64,000 nucleotides of DNA from Anisus vortex (GCA_949126835.1 OX421507.1:10196121-10260120); one strand, 5' to 3'; numbered from the stretch's first letter, positions 46,800-59,227 are shown. Numbers and translations are program-made. The notes: generated by a model from the letters alone, not told the origin.

Positions 46800-47425
46800 T
46801 GTTATATACCTCTTTAGGTTTGACTATTATTACGACTCGTTAAATCGGATTCAATGAATATAGTTGTATCTTTATTAGAAGTCTCTAGATTCTGCTAATC
46901 TGTAGCCCAAGCTAGGGGTTCCTTGACTGACAGGTCTATGCAGTAATGTAGTTATATTCGTGATAATTATCTTCAACACCTTTCTCAACAACGATAGATC
47001 AAACAACTCCAGTTGTTGAATAAACAATTTTATTTAAATTGTAGACTCAATATAAACGATCAATAAACTTCATCAACTGGTGGCAACATAAGTATCAATA
47101 AAATGGCATTATATGTACATGTATGAATATAGCGACTTCACTCTACAAACGTTTAAACTGAACTAACTTTAAGGAGGTCGGGACTTTACAAAGAAAACGA
47201 TCATCGAAGATTCTACAGCGTCTTAATACGCATTTTAACCTCTTTCTCTATAATTACTACGATCCAGAATTATCCCCCAATTTCCACGGGATTTGAACGA
47301 ATTATTTTATTTAAACTGCCCTCAGGGCATAAAGGTCAAACCTTGGTCGCTTTGGACTCTGATACGCACTTGTTAAGAGGTCAACGCCTTACTACGTCAT
47401 TCATTTATGACCGAAATTCGTAACA
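46800..47425 (-). repeat. 5' LTR of the Gmr1-like element (626 bp)
   Basis: It differs from the 3' LTR at four sites: GTTATATACC vs GTTATGTACC, CAGCGTC vs CAGGGTC, CAACGCC vs CAATGCC, CCGAAATT vs CCGATATT. It should carry the promoter of the element on the minus strand; no core promoter motif is obvious. Confidence 0.96.
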
Positions 47426-49371
47426 TAATATATGCATCTAGTTGTATTATAATATCTGCATCTAGTTGTATTATAATATATGCATCTAGTTGTATTATAA
47501 TATCTGCATCTAGTTGTATTATAATATATGCATCTAGTTGTATTATAATATCTGCATCTAGTTGTATTATAATATATGCATCCAGTTGTATTATAATATC
47601 TGCATCTAGTTGTATTATAATATATGCATCCAGTTGTATTATAATATATGCATCTAGTTGTATTATAATATATGCATCCAGTTGTATTATAATATATGCA
47701 TCTAGTTGTATTATAATATATGCATCTAGTTGTATTATAATATATGCATCTAGTTGTATTATAATATATGCATCTAGTTGTATTATAATATATGCATCTA
47801 GTTGTATTATAATATATGCATCTAGTTGTATTATAATATATGCATCTAGTTGTATTATAATATATGCATCTAGTTGTATTATAATATATGCATCTAGTTG
47901 TATCATAATATATGCATCTAGTTGTATTATAATATATGCATCTAGTTGTATCATAATATATGCATCTAGTTGTATTATAATATATGCATCTAGTTGTATC
48001 ATAATATATGCATCTAGTTGTATTATAATATATGCATCTAGTTGTATCAAAATATATGCATCTAGTTGTATTATAATATATGCATCTAGTTGTATCATAA
48101 TATATGCATCTAGTTGTATTATAATGTATGCATCTAGTTGTATTATAATATATGCATCTAGTTGTATTATAATATATGCATCTAGTTGTATTATAATATA
48201 TGCATCTAGTTGTATTATAATATATGCATCTAGTTGTATTATAATATATGCATCTAGTTGTATTATAATATATGCATCTAGTTGTATTATAATATATGCA
48301 TCCAGTTGTATTATAATATATGCATCTAGTTGTATTATAATATATGCATCCAGTTGTATTATAATATATGCATCTAGTTGTATTATAATATATGCATCTA
48401 GTTGTATTATAATATATGCATCTAGTTGTATTATAATATATACATCTAGTTGTATTATAATATATGCATCTAGTTGTATTATAATATATACATCTAGTTG
48501 TATTATAATATATGCATATAGTTGTATTATAATATATACATCTAGTTGTATTATAATATATGCATCTAGTTGTATTATAATATATACATCTAGTTGTATT
48601 CTAATACATGCATCTAGTTGTATTATAATATATACATCTAGTTGTATTATAATATATGCATCTAGTTGTATTATAATATATACATCTAGTTGTATTATAA
48701 TATATGCATCTAGTTGTATTATAATATATACATCTAGTTGTATTATAATATATGCATCTAGTAGTATTATAATATATACATCTAGTTGTATTATAATATA
48801 TGCATCTAGTTGTATTATAATATATACATCTAGTTGTATTATAATATATACATCTAGTTGTATTATAATATATACATCTAGTTGTATTATAATATATACA
48901 TCTAGTTGTATTATAATATATACATCTAGTTGTATTATAATATATACATCTAGTTGTATTATAATATATACATCTAGTTGTATTATAATATATACATCTA
49001 AGCTATAATATATACATCTAGTTGTATTATAATATATGCATCTCGTTGTATTATAATATATACATCTAGTTGTATTATAATATATACATCTAGTTGTATT
49101 ATAATATATGCATCTAGTTGTATTATAATATATGCATCTAGTTGTATTATAATATATGCATCTAGTTGTATTATAATATATGCATCTAGTTGTATTATAA
49201 TATATGCATCTAGTTGTATTATAATATATACATCTAGTTGTATTATAATATATACATCTAGTTGTATTATAATATATACATCTAGTTGTATTATAATATA
49301 TACATCTAGTTGTATTATAATATATACATCTAGTTGTATTATAATATATACATCTAGTTGTATTCGTCTTT
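47426..49371. repeat. 24-bp minisatellite, right part (about 80 units)
   Basis: Units of the type ATAATATATGCATCTAGTTG plus TATT. Variants are ordered: ATCTGCAT alternates with ATATGCAT at 47450-47620, TATACATC alternates with TATGCATC at 48440-48830, and TATACATC then dominates to the end. One unit is cut short at 48999-49010. The array ends with TATTCGTCTTTGTAGG, the same TATTCGTCTTT word that marks its start at about 40405. Both strands stay open for hundreds of codons because 24 is a multiple of three. Confidence 0.97.
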
Positions 49372-50480
49372 GTAGGCCATATCTGTCCATATCTGTTGGC
49401 TGTGGTTTTCTTTAAACACTAAAAGTAAGTACCCGTTTTTTTTTCAAATTGGTTATGACACCTCTAATTTCCCTCAGTGGTATACAATAGACTGCATATA
49501 CCAGTACTGTCTGATCTGATACAGGCTTAAGCAATAGATTATTACATTTGTTAAGAAAAAAAATAATATTTTACAAAATACACTGATTAAAAAACAACAA
49601 CATTATATTGCTTGACTGGCTTCTTTGCGACAAGAGATGAGTTACTTTTAAAAACTGCTGATAGATTAGATATATACGGTTCCTACCAGGAATTTTTTTT
49701 ATTTTAGATAAATGTAAAGATACATTTATTATGCTCGAAAATAAAAAAATAAAAAATAAATGTATTTGCAAGCTTTGTCTTGTGTAATTTCAATATAATA
49801 CATAAGCCCTAATACATTATTTTAGAATTGCTTTATGAAAAACAGTTTTTTGTTTAAGATATACCGTTGGCTTATTAAGGTAAATAGTTTTGAGACAACA
49901 TGTAACATAAGAAAAACTAATAACAATAAATATTGAATTGTTTTTTCTTATTTCAATACGCACACAGGTACGAAAGACCAATTTCCAAACCACGTTTACA
50001 ATCCCACACGTGCTATCGTAGAATATATACAAATATTTACTGAGAAACAACAGGTACTGGATTACTGGCGGTATGAGGTGGAAGGTTAAGAATCGATACC
50101 TGATGAGAAAACAAGTGAAGCGCCCGGAGCACTGAATTTTGTAATTACAAACATTGATCACAAAAATATATTTGTATACTATTTGGTTCAGGTGTGAATG
50201 GTTGGACTTATGAAACGGGTTGAGGGTTTATTGATTGTATGAGTACTTTATCAATTAGAAGTACTTGTTGATACTAGAGCATAGTTAGTTGTTATCGTTT
50301 TGTTTGTATCGTGAGTAAAATATATTTAATTGTAGTTTTTTTTAATAGCATGAAAGTTTGGATGCGCATGAGTTAGACGTTGGAACAATGAACCACTTAG
50401 AAATATGTTGTTAGGGACAAAGACAAGACTTTCACTTCGACCTGGGCTCTAGCAGATAGAAACATCGCAGTTGCAGTGGT
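49372..50480. other. Unannotated AT-rich stretch
   Basis: No feature was recognised. The 114-codon minus frame at 49817-50161 has no motif, domain or splice border. Confidence 0.4.
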
Positions 50481-50484
50481 TTAA

Positions 50485-50557
50485 CCCTTACAGTCCCGAG
50501 CGCGTATATAGCGGAACTGAAGGCAGCATAGATAGAAGTAGGTCGGTACGGGAAGGG
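50485..50557. mobile_element. 73-bp piggyBac-type MITE
   Basis: TTAA at 50481-50484 and 50558-50561 flanks inverted termini CCCTTACAGTCCCGAGC and (reverse complement) CCCTTCCCGTACCGACC, matching at 13 of 17 positions. TTAA duplication with CCC...GGG ends is the piggyBac hallmark. No frame. Confidence 0.7.
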
Positions 50558-50849
50558 TTAAAATTTGATTAGAGCTGTACGGGAAGACTTGCATAGATCT
50601 GGAGCCCCCCGGTGGCTTGATAATAGTGTATGTCTGAATGAAACATCATCATCTTATTATGGCAGATGTAGGGACTAAAACATTGAGACGTCTTGGTCCT
50701 CTTCAATGATATTAGTTCGCTGTTAGTTATTGCTATGTTCAGAACTACCAATGACAGTTTTTTTTTAAGTGTTTGTTTTTATGTTGTTATTTTCTTCTTT
50801 CTTTTTGATAACTATGCGTTAGAGTGACCAGGTTTTGGTGTACTATACC

Positions 50850-51045
50850 AAGGTTCTCGAGTTTTTGAGTCAGATAAGATAAAATTTTGTGCAAGGTCCT
50901 GAGGGCATCCGTGGGTTTGTCCAACTCTGATAAGTACACCGACATCCACCTGATAAATGTACAAGTCGGCTGGGCATTGTGAAAACTCACTGAAAACGTC
51001 AGCGAACATGGTTAACATTGCATCGAAAATTTATACACATAAAGA
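50850..51045 (+). repeat. SINE (family 1), diverged copy
   Basis: CAAGGTTCTCGAGTTTTTGA stands in the B-box position. CAACTCTGATAAGTACACCG and GTCGGCTGGGCATTGTGAAA follow in the family order. A partial and old copy. Confidence 0.6.
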
Positions 51046-51244
51046 CGTTTGTGGATGTAATCTACTGTTTGTATTAAAAGGGGTAGTAATAAAGTAAAAG
51101 TCAAGTAGCAAAATACTGAACTGAAATAGCTAGTTGAAAGGGGCCGCTATCATTGGTGTTATTACCTTTGGGTTTTGCCATAAACGCTTCTTTTCTTGAA
51201 CTATTTATATTTACCCAAGCTGTTTTCCGTTGTTATTTTGTCGC

Positions 51245-51335
51245 GTTATAACGATGACTTCACCAGGATTCGACCCCTACACCATCGGAGCCTTAGCAAA
51301 GCGCGCAGACGCCAGGCGAGCTTTTCCCATTATCT
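51245..51335 (-). repeat. tRNA-like SINE head
   Basis: The minus strand has a B box GGGTCGAATCCTGG about 50 bases after a GC-rich A-box-like TGGCGTCTGCGCG. It is too irregular for a tRNA gene: no paired acceptor stem could be traced. Probably the head of a SINE without its body. Confidence 0.45.
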
Positions 51336-52469
51336 TTAATGTGAAATACTATATTAATTCTATGAAGAGCTATTAATGCGCTCAACATCTATCTATGATT
51401 TAAGTCTAGTCATCCATTGTAATAAAAGTTTTAGATGACGTTAGTTTTTATACTTTTCCTGGTTTGTTCAGTGAAGCTAAATGTTATGAACTGAAATTTT
51501 CATTTATAAGAGTTCCTACTTTCCAGTATTTCGGGAAATATTGAACAATAAAAATTGTTGCGTTTTTTTTCTTTCTTTCTTTTTTACATGGGAGAAATAA
51601 TATTGTCAAAAAGTATTTTCTATGAAGTTCAGACACAACGAGCTGGAATAGAACATTGAGATAAGCTTAGGGAAATGATATTTCCCATTTGGTTATTGTC
51701 TGGTTAATTTGGGATGACATCTTCATAGAATGCCTTTAGGGACATAGGTCAGGAGTCCACTTCTGGCTTACATAAAAAGTGATGTAATATTAGAAACCAT
51801 CATACCAATTTGTTAAGTGAGATAGCTATGACTGTAAAGTGCATTATATTAGTCTATAACTAAAAAATAAAAAAAAATATTGAAAAAAAGGTGTCGCTTG
51901 CAATTTGTCTCAAAGTCTTCTGTATAGAACAAGTAATTGTAAAAAATAAGAAAATATTGAATAATTCAAACTTTATATATATATGTATAGAGGACGTGTG
52001 TATTATTGATTTTTGAAAATGTACATTGCATAATGCTTTTGAAATTTTAAACCAAACAATGAGGTATTATTTTTTTTTTTGAAGAACACTAAAACTAAGC
52101 TCTGTGTTGGCAATGAGTAAAGGAAGGGAAAGAATTATAACCAACGAGCTAAAATTGCCTGGCTTTTGCGCGGGTAAACAATAAATGCCTACATTGTTTT
52201 TAGAGAATTATATTGTTTACCTTTTAAGGAGAATCCGGTAGGATATTCGAACTTCCATACTAGGGAATACACTAGGGTAAAGAATAAGAAATCGCGGAAA
52301 GCTAAATATAAGACAATATGATCACATGTTTTTATATTGACCAATGCCAAATGGGCATTGAAATTGACACACACACATCAAACTTCATATATACAGAAGA
52401 TGGGCAATACGTCTTTAACCTTTCGGGCACAATACGAGACTTTTCTGAAGAATTTTTACATGATTTTGA
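51336..52469. other. Unannotated AT-rich stretch
   Basis: Short frames only; no recognisable motif or repeat. Confidence 0.45.
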
Positions 52470-52545
52470 TATAGGAATCACCTGAACGCTGCTTAAAGGG
52501 CCCTTTTAGATCAAATTGGTCCAAAGGTGATACTTTACTTACCCT
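52470..52545 (+). repeat. SINE (family 1) 3' end
   Basis: ACGCTGCTTAAAGGGCCC and ATCAAATTGGTCCAAAGGTG continuing into ACTTTACTTACCC match the 3' end of the copy at 37855-38112. Confidence 0.55.
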
Positions 52546-52774
52546 ATATAGAGAGCAATAATCTTTTAATTTTATATTAATAAGGAAACTGCGTTATGTA
52601 TTATAAAAGGAGATCTTTAATGGAAATAAGGAAACAACAATAAATCATAGATATAATTTGTTTAAGTCTAAGTGTTTACTGAGCAAGTTATGAATTTATC
52701 AATATTATTAAAATCTTATTCTTAACTTCTTTTATATATTTTCCATTGTTTTGTTTTGAACGTGTGCCTTAGTA

Positions 52775-54526
52775 CAGGGGTAGGCAACATTTTGCTAACA
52801 GTGTGCCAAACTAGGATTTCTAAATCATTCAGCGTGCAAACAGCCTAAAATAAATCGTTACAAAGTTTTTTTGTAATTCATCATCTTTATTTGCATTTAT
52901 ATCAAATACAATATTTTATTATTAAATATTCACATAAAAAAATGTATGGTAGTTATTGTCTTAACATTTTCATTTGTTAGTCAAGCAAGATAGGATCTAA
53001 CACCTGCTAATATTAATTCTCTTTTCATCTTAGTTTACCAGAGATCTCCTTTAATGTTTTCGACTGTACTGAATGACAGTTTAGCTCACTTTAAGCGGAG
53101 TAGATACGTAGTAATCATACAAACTGGGTAGTTAATGTATTGTTTTAAAATATACTTATAAATTCTTTGGTCATATAATATTTATATAATTTTCAAACAC
53201 TTTTTACAGTTTGATCACTTAAAGTTATAAATTGTAAACCATTTATTCTATAATAAACGAAAAAAACAGAAACATTAGAAATATTAGCTCAAATAAAACG
53301 GGTTAATTATCTCCCTTTAATTAAAAAAACTTTCCACATTTGATTCAATAGTGATGCCAACAAAATTATGTTTTTTAATATAAAAAATATTACTGACTAA
53401 TTATTATTTCTTTATATCATCCAACATTTTGGTATTCATTACAAGATCTTATTATTAGAGGATTTTAAAACAGTTGTAAATAAACATTTCCTGTAGTAAT
53501 TGTTAGTTTATATTTTTTAACATTAATAATTACAGAAATTACATATTAGAGGTATTAAATAAGTCTCTTATGTTTATTAAATCAATAATACCAACAAATT
53601 TGTTTTAGAACTAGTTATAATTATGTTTAATTAAAGAAGATGAGCATAAAAACTCAATCAAATTTAATTGTAATTAGTCTGTATCAATTAATGAGTGGTC
53701 AAGTTTAAGTGACATTTTTGTATGTTTAAAACAACTTCCATGTGTGATAAAATCTGATCACAAGAGTAAGTTGAACCAAAAGCTAAAAGTAAAACAGTCA
53801 ATGCCTAGCAGTTGAGAAAAGAATGTGACTTAGGAGGCAGCTTTCTTCCAGATTTTTTCGTAAATGGGCACATTTGGACGCCCATATTAAATATTTTTAA
53901 TTCAACCTGCTGAATATTAAAATCGCAAATATCCTTTTACTTAAAAAGAAAAATTCTAGGCCTACACCTACGAAGGTTGTAATAATATTACACCAGTTAA
54001 ACTTGATGTGGTATGAAAATAATGAGTCCATAAATTTGAATGTCTTGCCTTTGATTAGAAAACTCCACACGATGTACTTCTGAAAAACCCAACTTTCTAT
54101 CTTGAAGACCTTTCTTTTTGGCTAATACATCTGCCATTGCAAATCACACCAAGAGCGCACTGAGCTTGCTAATTTAATAGCATGGATATAAGCGCTATAG
54201 AAATGCCCATTCTTATTCTTCATATATATGCCTTACTATAGGTATGTGCATCAGTTCAATGTTTTGAAATTGATTTCTCGGCAAGATATGTCCAGTTTCA
54301 ATGCAAATCCATTCTAGTAGTCCTTGTAAATGCAAGTTCAACTCACTGAAATGTGTCGCTATGTCATTCAGAAAAATGGGCTCAACGGTCAATTTTCCTA
54401 ATTTAGAATCGGAAAATGTTAGTTTTTTTTATCAATAAAATACACCTCTTGGAGTTATTTCGCGTGCCATTGAAAATCGCCCAGCGTGCCAAATTCGGCA
54501 CGCGTGCCTTAGGTTGCCGACCCCTG
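52775..54526 (-). mobile_element. Complete-ended hAT copy (GTF2IRD2/ZBED5-like family), 1752 bp
   Basis: Termini CAGGGGTAGGCAACATTTTG and TTAGGTTGCCGACCCCTG are inverted repeats. Flanking octamers CCTTAGTA (52767-52774) and CCTTACTA (54527-54534) differ at one base. The interior matches the copies at 20390 and 29511. The minus strand near 54340-54400 keeps traces of the hAT motif seen at 23905-23985, but no frame survives. Non-autonomous today. A SINE family 2 tail lies inside at 54145-54215. Confidence 0.88.
54145..54215 (+). repeat. SINE (family 2) 3' tail
   Basis: GAGCGCACTGAGCTTGCTAA, TAGCATGGATATAAGCGCTA and AATGCCCATTCTTATTCTT match the body and end of the family at 14107-14520. It interrupts the hAT copy, since the neighbouring hAT copies lack it. 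Confidence 0.65.
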
Positions 54527-55359
54527 CCTTACTATATAACTCAGGGGGGTCTCAAACTCGGATGGTACTCGGATTTTATCACTTAAGAGATGTGTCAAGG
54601 CCCCCCCCCCACACACACACCCCAACAACCCGACCCTATCAGACAGGGCCCTCGAGAGAAGAAAAAGATGCCGGTACGAGATCTTTTCTGGGCCCCTCTT
54701 TCCCCCCCCCTCCCCCCCCCACTTTTTTTAACACTAGTCATTTCTAGATGATTTATTTGTATTACATAGGCCTACGTTTGAAAAATCAGGAATCTTTTTA
54801 CAAGGTCTGTGGACCATTTTGTGAAACTGTCATAAGACTAACTGTCATTAGAGTGTAATCATTTCAATCAAAGCCTTACAGGTCTGTTACGAAAATACTT
54901 TAATGAAGTACACAGTTCTTAGTTTAAATTATTGTAATTGTTCCTGCGCTTCAGAAGGCCTATTAATCTTGCAAATAATATTACAAAGATGTGTAAAATG
55001 GGAAAAGTGACTCTCACTGTTCAGTGATCATTTATGTCCTCTAGTGACTAGTGTTTCTAGGTTTAGTAATTTAACTATTGGTGTTATTCTTGTCAGTTAT
55101 AAATATTCGCCAGTAATGTATGCTGTGTAGTCTAATGTAAGGTTAGATCTGTGTGGCAATACAGTTGACACATAGTTTGTTTTTTACAAACTCTTCCCAA
55201 AATACATTTCATTTTGTTAAATTACCAAAAAAATAAATGTGTTTTAAATTTTCAATACATTTGTCTAAAATGATGATACCTTCAATCTCCCCTCTTGACT
55301 ACCGCACAGGGTATCATTAAAGTGTAAAAGGATCGACTAACTAGTTTAACTGCCATACT

Positions 55360-56661
55360 AGTACCGATATGCAGCCTTTTGCTAATAGTGTGCCAAACTA
55401 GGATTTTTAAATCATTCAGCGTGCCAACAGCCCGAAAGTCAACCTGCTCTATGATATTTCTTTTTTTAAATAATATCATATATTTAGCGCCGTAGCAAGA
55501 TAGAGGCCTAAAACGAGGTGTATAGAGAAAATCTTTAGAGCGTTTAATATTATTTAACTATAAAAAAAACGAGTTCCTGGTTATCATCCTTTTTAATTAT
55601 TTGCATTTACACCAAATACAGAATTTTATTACTAAACTTTCACATATTGATAGTTAATTATCGCCTAAAATTATCATTTAGTTATCGTGATTTGATATAT
55701 GGATCTGGAACCTGCTATACATTAATTGTATTTCGATCTCAGTTTTACTGAGATATTCTCTTAAATTATTATTGCGCAACATCCAATACAATTCTACTAT
55801 CGTCGAGCGGTGTAGAGACATTGTAATCATACAAACTTGGTAGTTAATGTAATGTTTTAAAATGTACACATATTATTATGAATTCTTTAGTCATATAATA
55901 TTTATATACTTTTCAACTAACTTACACAATTTGATAAATTTAAAATTATAATTGTAAGAGCCATTAATGTTTTTATTAAAGAAAGACATGAAACATATTG
56001 GACATATTAGAGCAAAAAAAACAAATAAAAATAACGGGTTAATTATCTCCCTTCTTTTAAAATTAAAACTAATATTACTTTTTAATTATTAATTCTTTAT
56101 AAAAATCTAGCATTTTTGTGTTTAAAATTCAACATGCTGCATTTTAAATGTTCAATATCCCTCCACTTAAAAAAAAAGATCCACATCCAAGATGGTTGTA
56201 TATAGATAAATCCAGTCAGACTTTAAGTGGTGTGAAAACAAGAGTCCATAAATTTTAAAGTCTTGTCTTTGTTTATAAAACTCCTCTCTATCTATTTAAT
56301 ATATGGCATAAATTAGGAAATTACAAGTAGTTAAGTGTTTTGAAATTGAATTAACGTGCAAGATTTGTCCAGTTTCAATGCAAATCCATTCCGGTGGTCG
56401 AACAGTCAAGTGCTGTTTGGCCACGTCCTTGTAAAAGCAAGTTCAACTCACTGAAATGTGTCGCGTAGGACGCAATAATTTTCTTTATAGAAGGAGCGTC
56501 TGTAATGTATAAGATAGAAACATCGGCTTCAACAGTTAGTGCCTCCTCATTCAAATATTGAAAAAATCAACAAGAAGCACCTTTTGGAGGTCTCTCGAGT
56601 GCCATCTAAAATCGCTCTGCGTGCCATGTGTGGCACGAGTGCCTAAGGTTGTCGACCCCTG
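55360..56661 (-). mobile_element. Nested hAT copy (GTF2IRD2/ZBED5-like family)
   Basis: Starts with an eroded terminus then TTTTGCTAATAGTGTGCCAA, and ends GAGTGCCTAAGGTTGTCGAC then CCCTG. Collinear with the copies at 29511 and 52775 (CAACCTGCTCTATGATATT, GTGTCGC, GAAACATCGGCTTCAACAG). A 52-bp LINE tail interrupts it at 56465-56516. Confidence 0.78.
56465..56516 (+). mobile_element. 52-bp LINE (family T) 3' end inserted in a hAT copy
   Basis: GTAGGACGCAATAATTTTCT through GAGCGTCTGTAATGTATAAG then ATA stands where the other hAT copies have TATGTCATTTA between GTGTCGC and GAAACATCGG. It is an extremely 5'-truncated LINE insertion and shows where the 3' end of family T lies. Confidence 0.82.
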
Positions 56662-57299
56662 GCCTAGGCTACTAAGCTAACAGGGAGAACTGTAAGCCTG
56701 TAGGGCTCATAGGTCTATATTTGTAAGTGTCTCTGGAGAAAACAAAATAAAAAAGAGATCCGGCTGAATGCTATCGAAAATTAATAGGCCCTATATTACA
56801 ACTAAAGGCTTCTTTGCAAATTTAACAAAATGTTCAAGTACACAATAAAAAAAATACCAAAATGAAGGGCCCCCAACGCCACGTGAGATTGTAGGAGGTT
56901 TTGGGGCATCTCCTCTTAGATTGCATAATTGCCAATTTAATTTTAAATTTTAATATTCATGGGCCCCCTAAACTCTTATGGGCCCCGGTACGGCGTACCG
57001 GCTGTACCCCCCTCTCGTGGGGCCTGCTATCAGACAAAAAACACTTCATACATCTTAACTCCTTTTACTACACACCACAAATAATATGCCATTTTACAAT
57101 TTAGACACAAAGAATTATACCACGTGAACTATCATTATTTTTATTAAGTATGTTACGCATATAAAATCAACAATAAAATTAGATGTGTGTCAGTTCTAGC
57201 TGTCTGAAATTCACGAATAGTACATTTTTTGTTAGCTTACTGGCGGTCCACAAAAATTCGCGGGCCTCGTGTTTGAGACCACTGAGTTATAACTTGTCG

Positions 57300-57900
57300 T
57301 ATTTGTATAATTGTGTGTATGTGTGTATGCGTGTCTGTGTATGTGTATAATAATATGTGTGTGTATGTGTGTTTGCATGCTATAGATTTTGTTCCCTAAG
57401 TATCGGGTTAGTTTGTTAACAAATTAGATCTGCCAGCGGTTATTTCCCTTGGAACGGGTAAAGTCCGCCAATATTTTACAGGACCCAAACTCTAACATGT
57501 CAATATAAAGTTGGCCATATCTCCGTTCCACTCCAAGTCAGGTTGATGAACTATCGGGTGGGTGGGGGGGGGGGGGGTAGGCAGGGATGCTTAGGAGAGG
57601 GAAATTGAGGGAGGGGAGGGGGCAGCAAGGGAATAGAAGTAAACACCATACTTGACCCCCACCCCGCCCACCTCCTTCACCAGTCGCGATGACTAAAGCC
57701 GACATAGTAGCAATGTGAAACGATCTAAACCCCTCACCATTCCAACCTTAAAGCCAGTGAAGCGAGAATGTTTGATAGATGTGACGTGCCTGGGACATGA
57801 ATAGTCTCGAAGACCAATATCTCTGGACTCTGGACTTGGAACTATGCAAGAACTAGAATCCATAACTCAACAAACAGAAGAACAAACACTCTGCGCAACG
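57300..57900. other. Unannotated stretch with TG repeats and G-rich tract
   Basis: (TG)n-like DNA lies at 57310-57375. At 57405-57490 is a segment similar to 37110-37200. At 57556-57625 the plus strand has many G-runs (GGGTGGGTGGGGGG and after) with quadruplex potential. Confidence 0.5.
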
Positions 57901-58163
<263 letters not shown>

Positions 58164-58764
58164 ATGTTTTATTGGTTCGTGATATTTTATTTAAAAAAAT
58201 AAAAAAAGACGCCACCTACAAAAAAAAAAAATTGGCCCAATAATTTAAAGGCCTAAAAATGCTTTGGCGAATAAAAAAAAATTTGATTCCAGGGAAGATT
58301 ATTTTTCACACAATTTTTTGTGTGTTAGGATTTCAGCTTCAACAGATTAAGTGATTATTTATTTGTATTAGCTTCACAAACAGCACGCCACTCATAGAGA
58401 GACAAAAAAAAAAAGAATTAGAAGCTGCATATATTTTGTTTCAGGTTTTAAAACCGTTAAAGGATGTGTCAGTCTTTAAGCCACGTGAAATGTTTTGATT
58501 TTATTTTTTTAAGGCTTTTTTTTTCTACCCTTTTGGAATTAGCAGTGGTTTCAACAGTACATTTTCTTTTAAAGATCCGGAAAGCGATGTTATATTATAA
58601 TAAAACGTATAGTAATAAATAATTACACAATGGTGCGTGTTGTCTCCTTGGTTCGTGTATATCATATTCATATTGATTTGTTCCATGTTTGTAAAGTTTT
58701 GAATCATTTTTTAGTTTTTTATCTATTAGCCTATAGATTGTATCCGTGTTCTTAGTTGTATGTT
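58164..58764. other. Unannotated AT-rich stretch
   Basis: Poly-A and poly-T runs. No coding signal. Confidence 0.45.
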
Positions 58765-58832
58765 AAATGCGCTCTGAGCTTGCATTATGCTTGTTGGCAG
58801 CGCTATACAAATGTCATTATTATTATTATATG
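58765..58832 (+). repeat. SINE (family 2) 3' tail
   Basis: GCGCTCTGAGCTTGCATTAT, GGCAGCGCTATACAAATGTC and (ATT)n. Only the 3' part is present. Confidence 0.65.
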
Positions 58833-59227
58833 TTTATGTTTAATATGTTTCAGTTATGATTTACTATTCTAAGTTCTAATTACCTTCTATTAACTTGATT
58901 GAAGACAACAATGAAACAGAAGGTTGAATATTTAATGTAGATTTGCCTTCACAACTTATGAACAGTATCTTTTTGCATGAACAATATTTGTAACAAAAAA
59001 ATCCCGTCTAGCTTATGTCCCTTCAATTTCTTATAATTATTCCAAGTTTTTAATTTTCTTTTTTCTTATGTCAATGTTTGAGCCACATGAATGTTTTGCT
59101 TTAATGTAAAAAACAACAACATGTAATTCTGTCTATAGAACTTGCAATAATTTCAATATTAAATTTAACATGCACTGGTTGTTATATATTGTTTATTGAA
59201 GTGACATATAAAAATGTAAAAACCTAA
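58833..59227. other. Unannotated AT-rich stretch
   Basis: No signal recognised. Confidence 0.45.

Larger units (their letters stand above)
41052..47425 (-). mobile_element. Non-autonomous Gmr1-like LTR retrotransposon
   Basis: The 6374-bp element has 626-bp LTRs, 4-bp target duplication TAAT (41048-41051 and 47426-47429), one intact frame and all cis signals. Between the end of the frame and the 3' LTR, 41691-43868 is AT-rich non-coding DNA of about 2.2 kb where RT and RNase H would be expected. The SCAN-like Gag and the joined integrase pieces followed by nothing of RT point to a deletion derivative of the Gmr1 lineage, in which integrase precedes RT (known). LTR divergence of 4 in 626 marks a recent insertion. 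It sits inside a 24-bp minisatellite on the plus strand. Confidence 0.93.
54542..57284. mobile_element. Outer hAT-like element with a nested hAT copy
   Basis: The left end CAGGGGGGTCTCAAACTCGG and the right end (reverse complement CAGTGGTCTCAAACACGAGG) share an inverted terminus of Charlie-like type. Flanks TATATAACT and AGTTATAACT are similar, but the exact 8-bp duplication cannot be fixed. The interior has C-rich runs (54600-54610, 54703-54720), the nested copy at 55360-56661 and unassigned DNA with GGGCCCC-type ends near 56960-57020. No transposase frame. Confidence 0.6.

Noticed and set aside
10558..49371. CRISPR-like look of the regular arrays
   Set aside because: Units are directly adjacent with no unique spacers and no cas genes. 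These are minisatellites in animal DNA.
47397..49390. Very long open frames on both strands (533, 233 and 130 codons) of Tyr/Ser/Cys/Ile or Gln/Leu/Asp/Tyr repeats
   Set aside because: They follow only from a 24-bp tandem unit lacking stops in those frames, there are no unique flanking domains, and both strands are open together.
51245..51335. Possible tRNA gene
   Set aside because: A B box is present but no acceptor or anticodon stem could be paired; more likely a SINE head.
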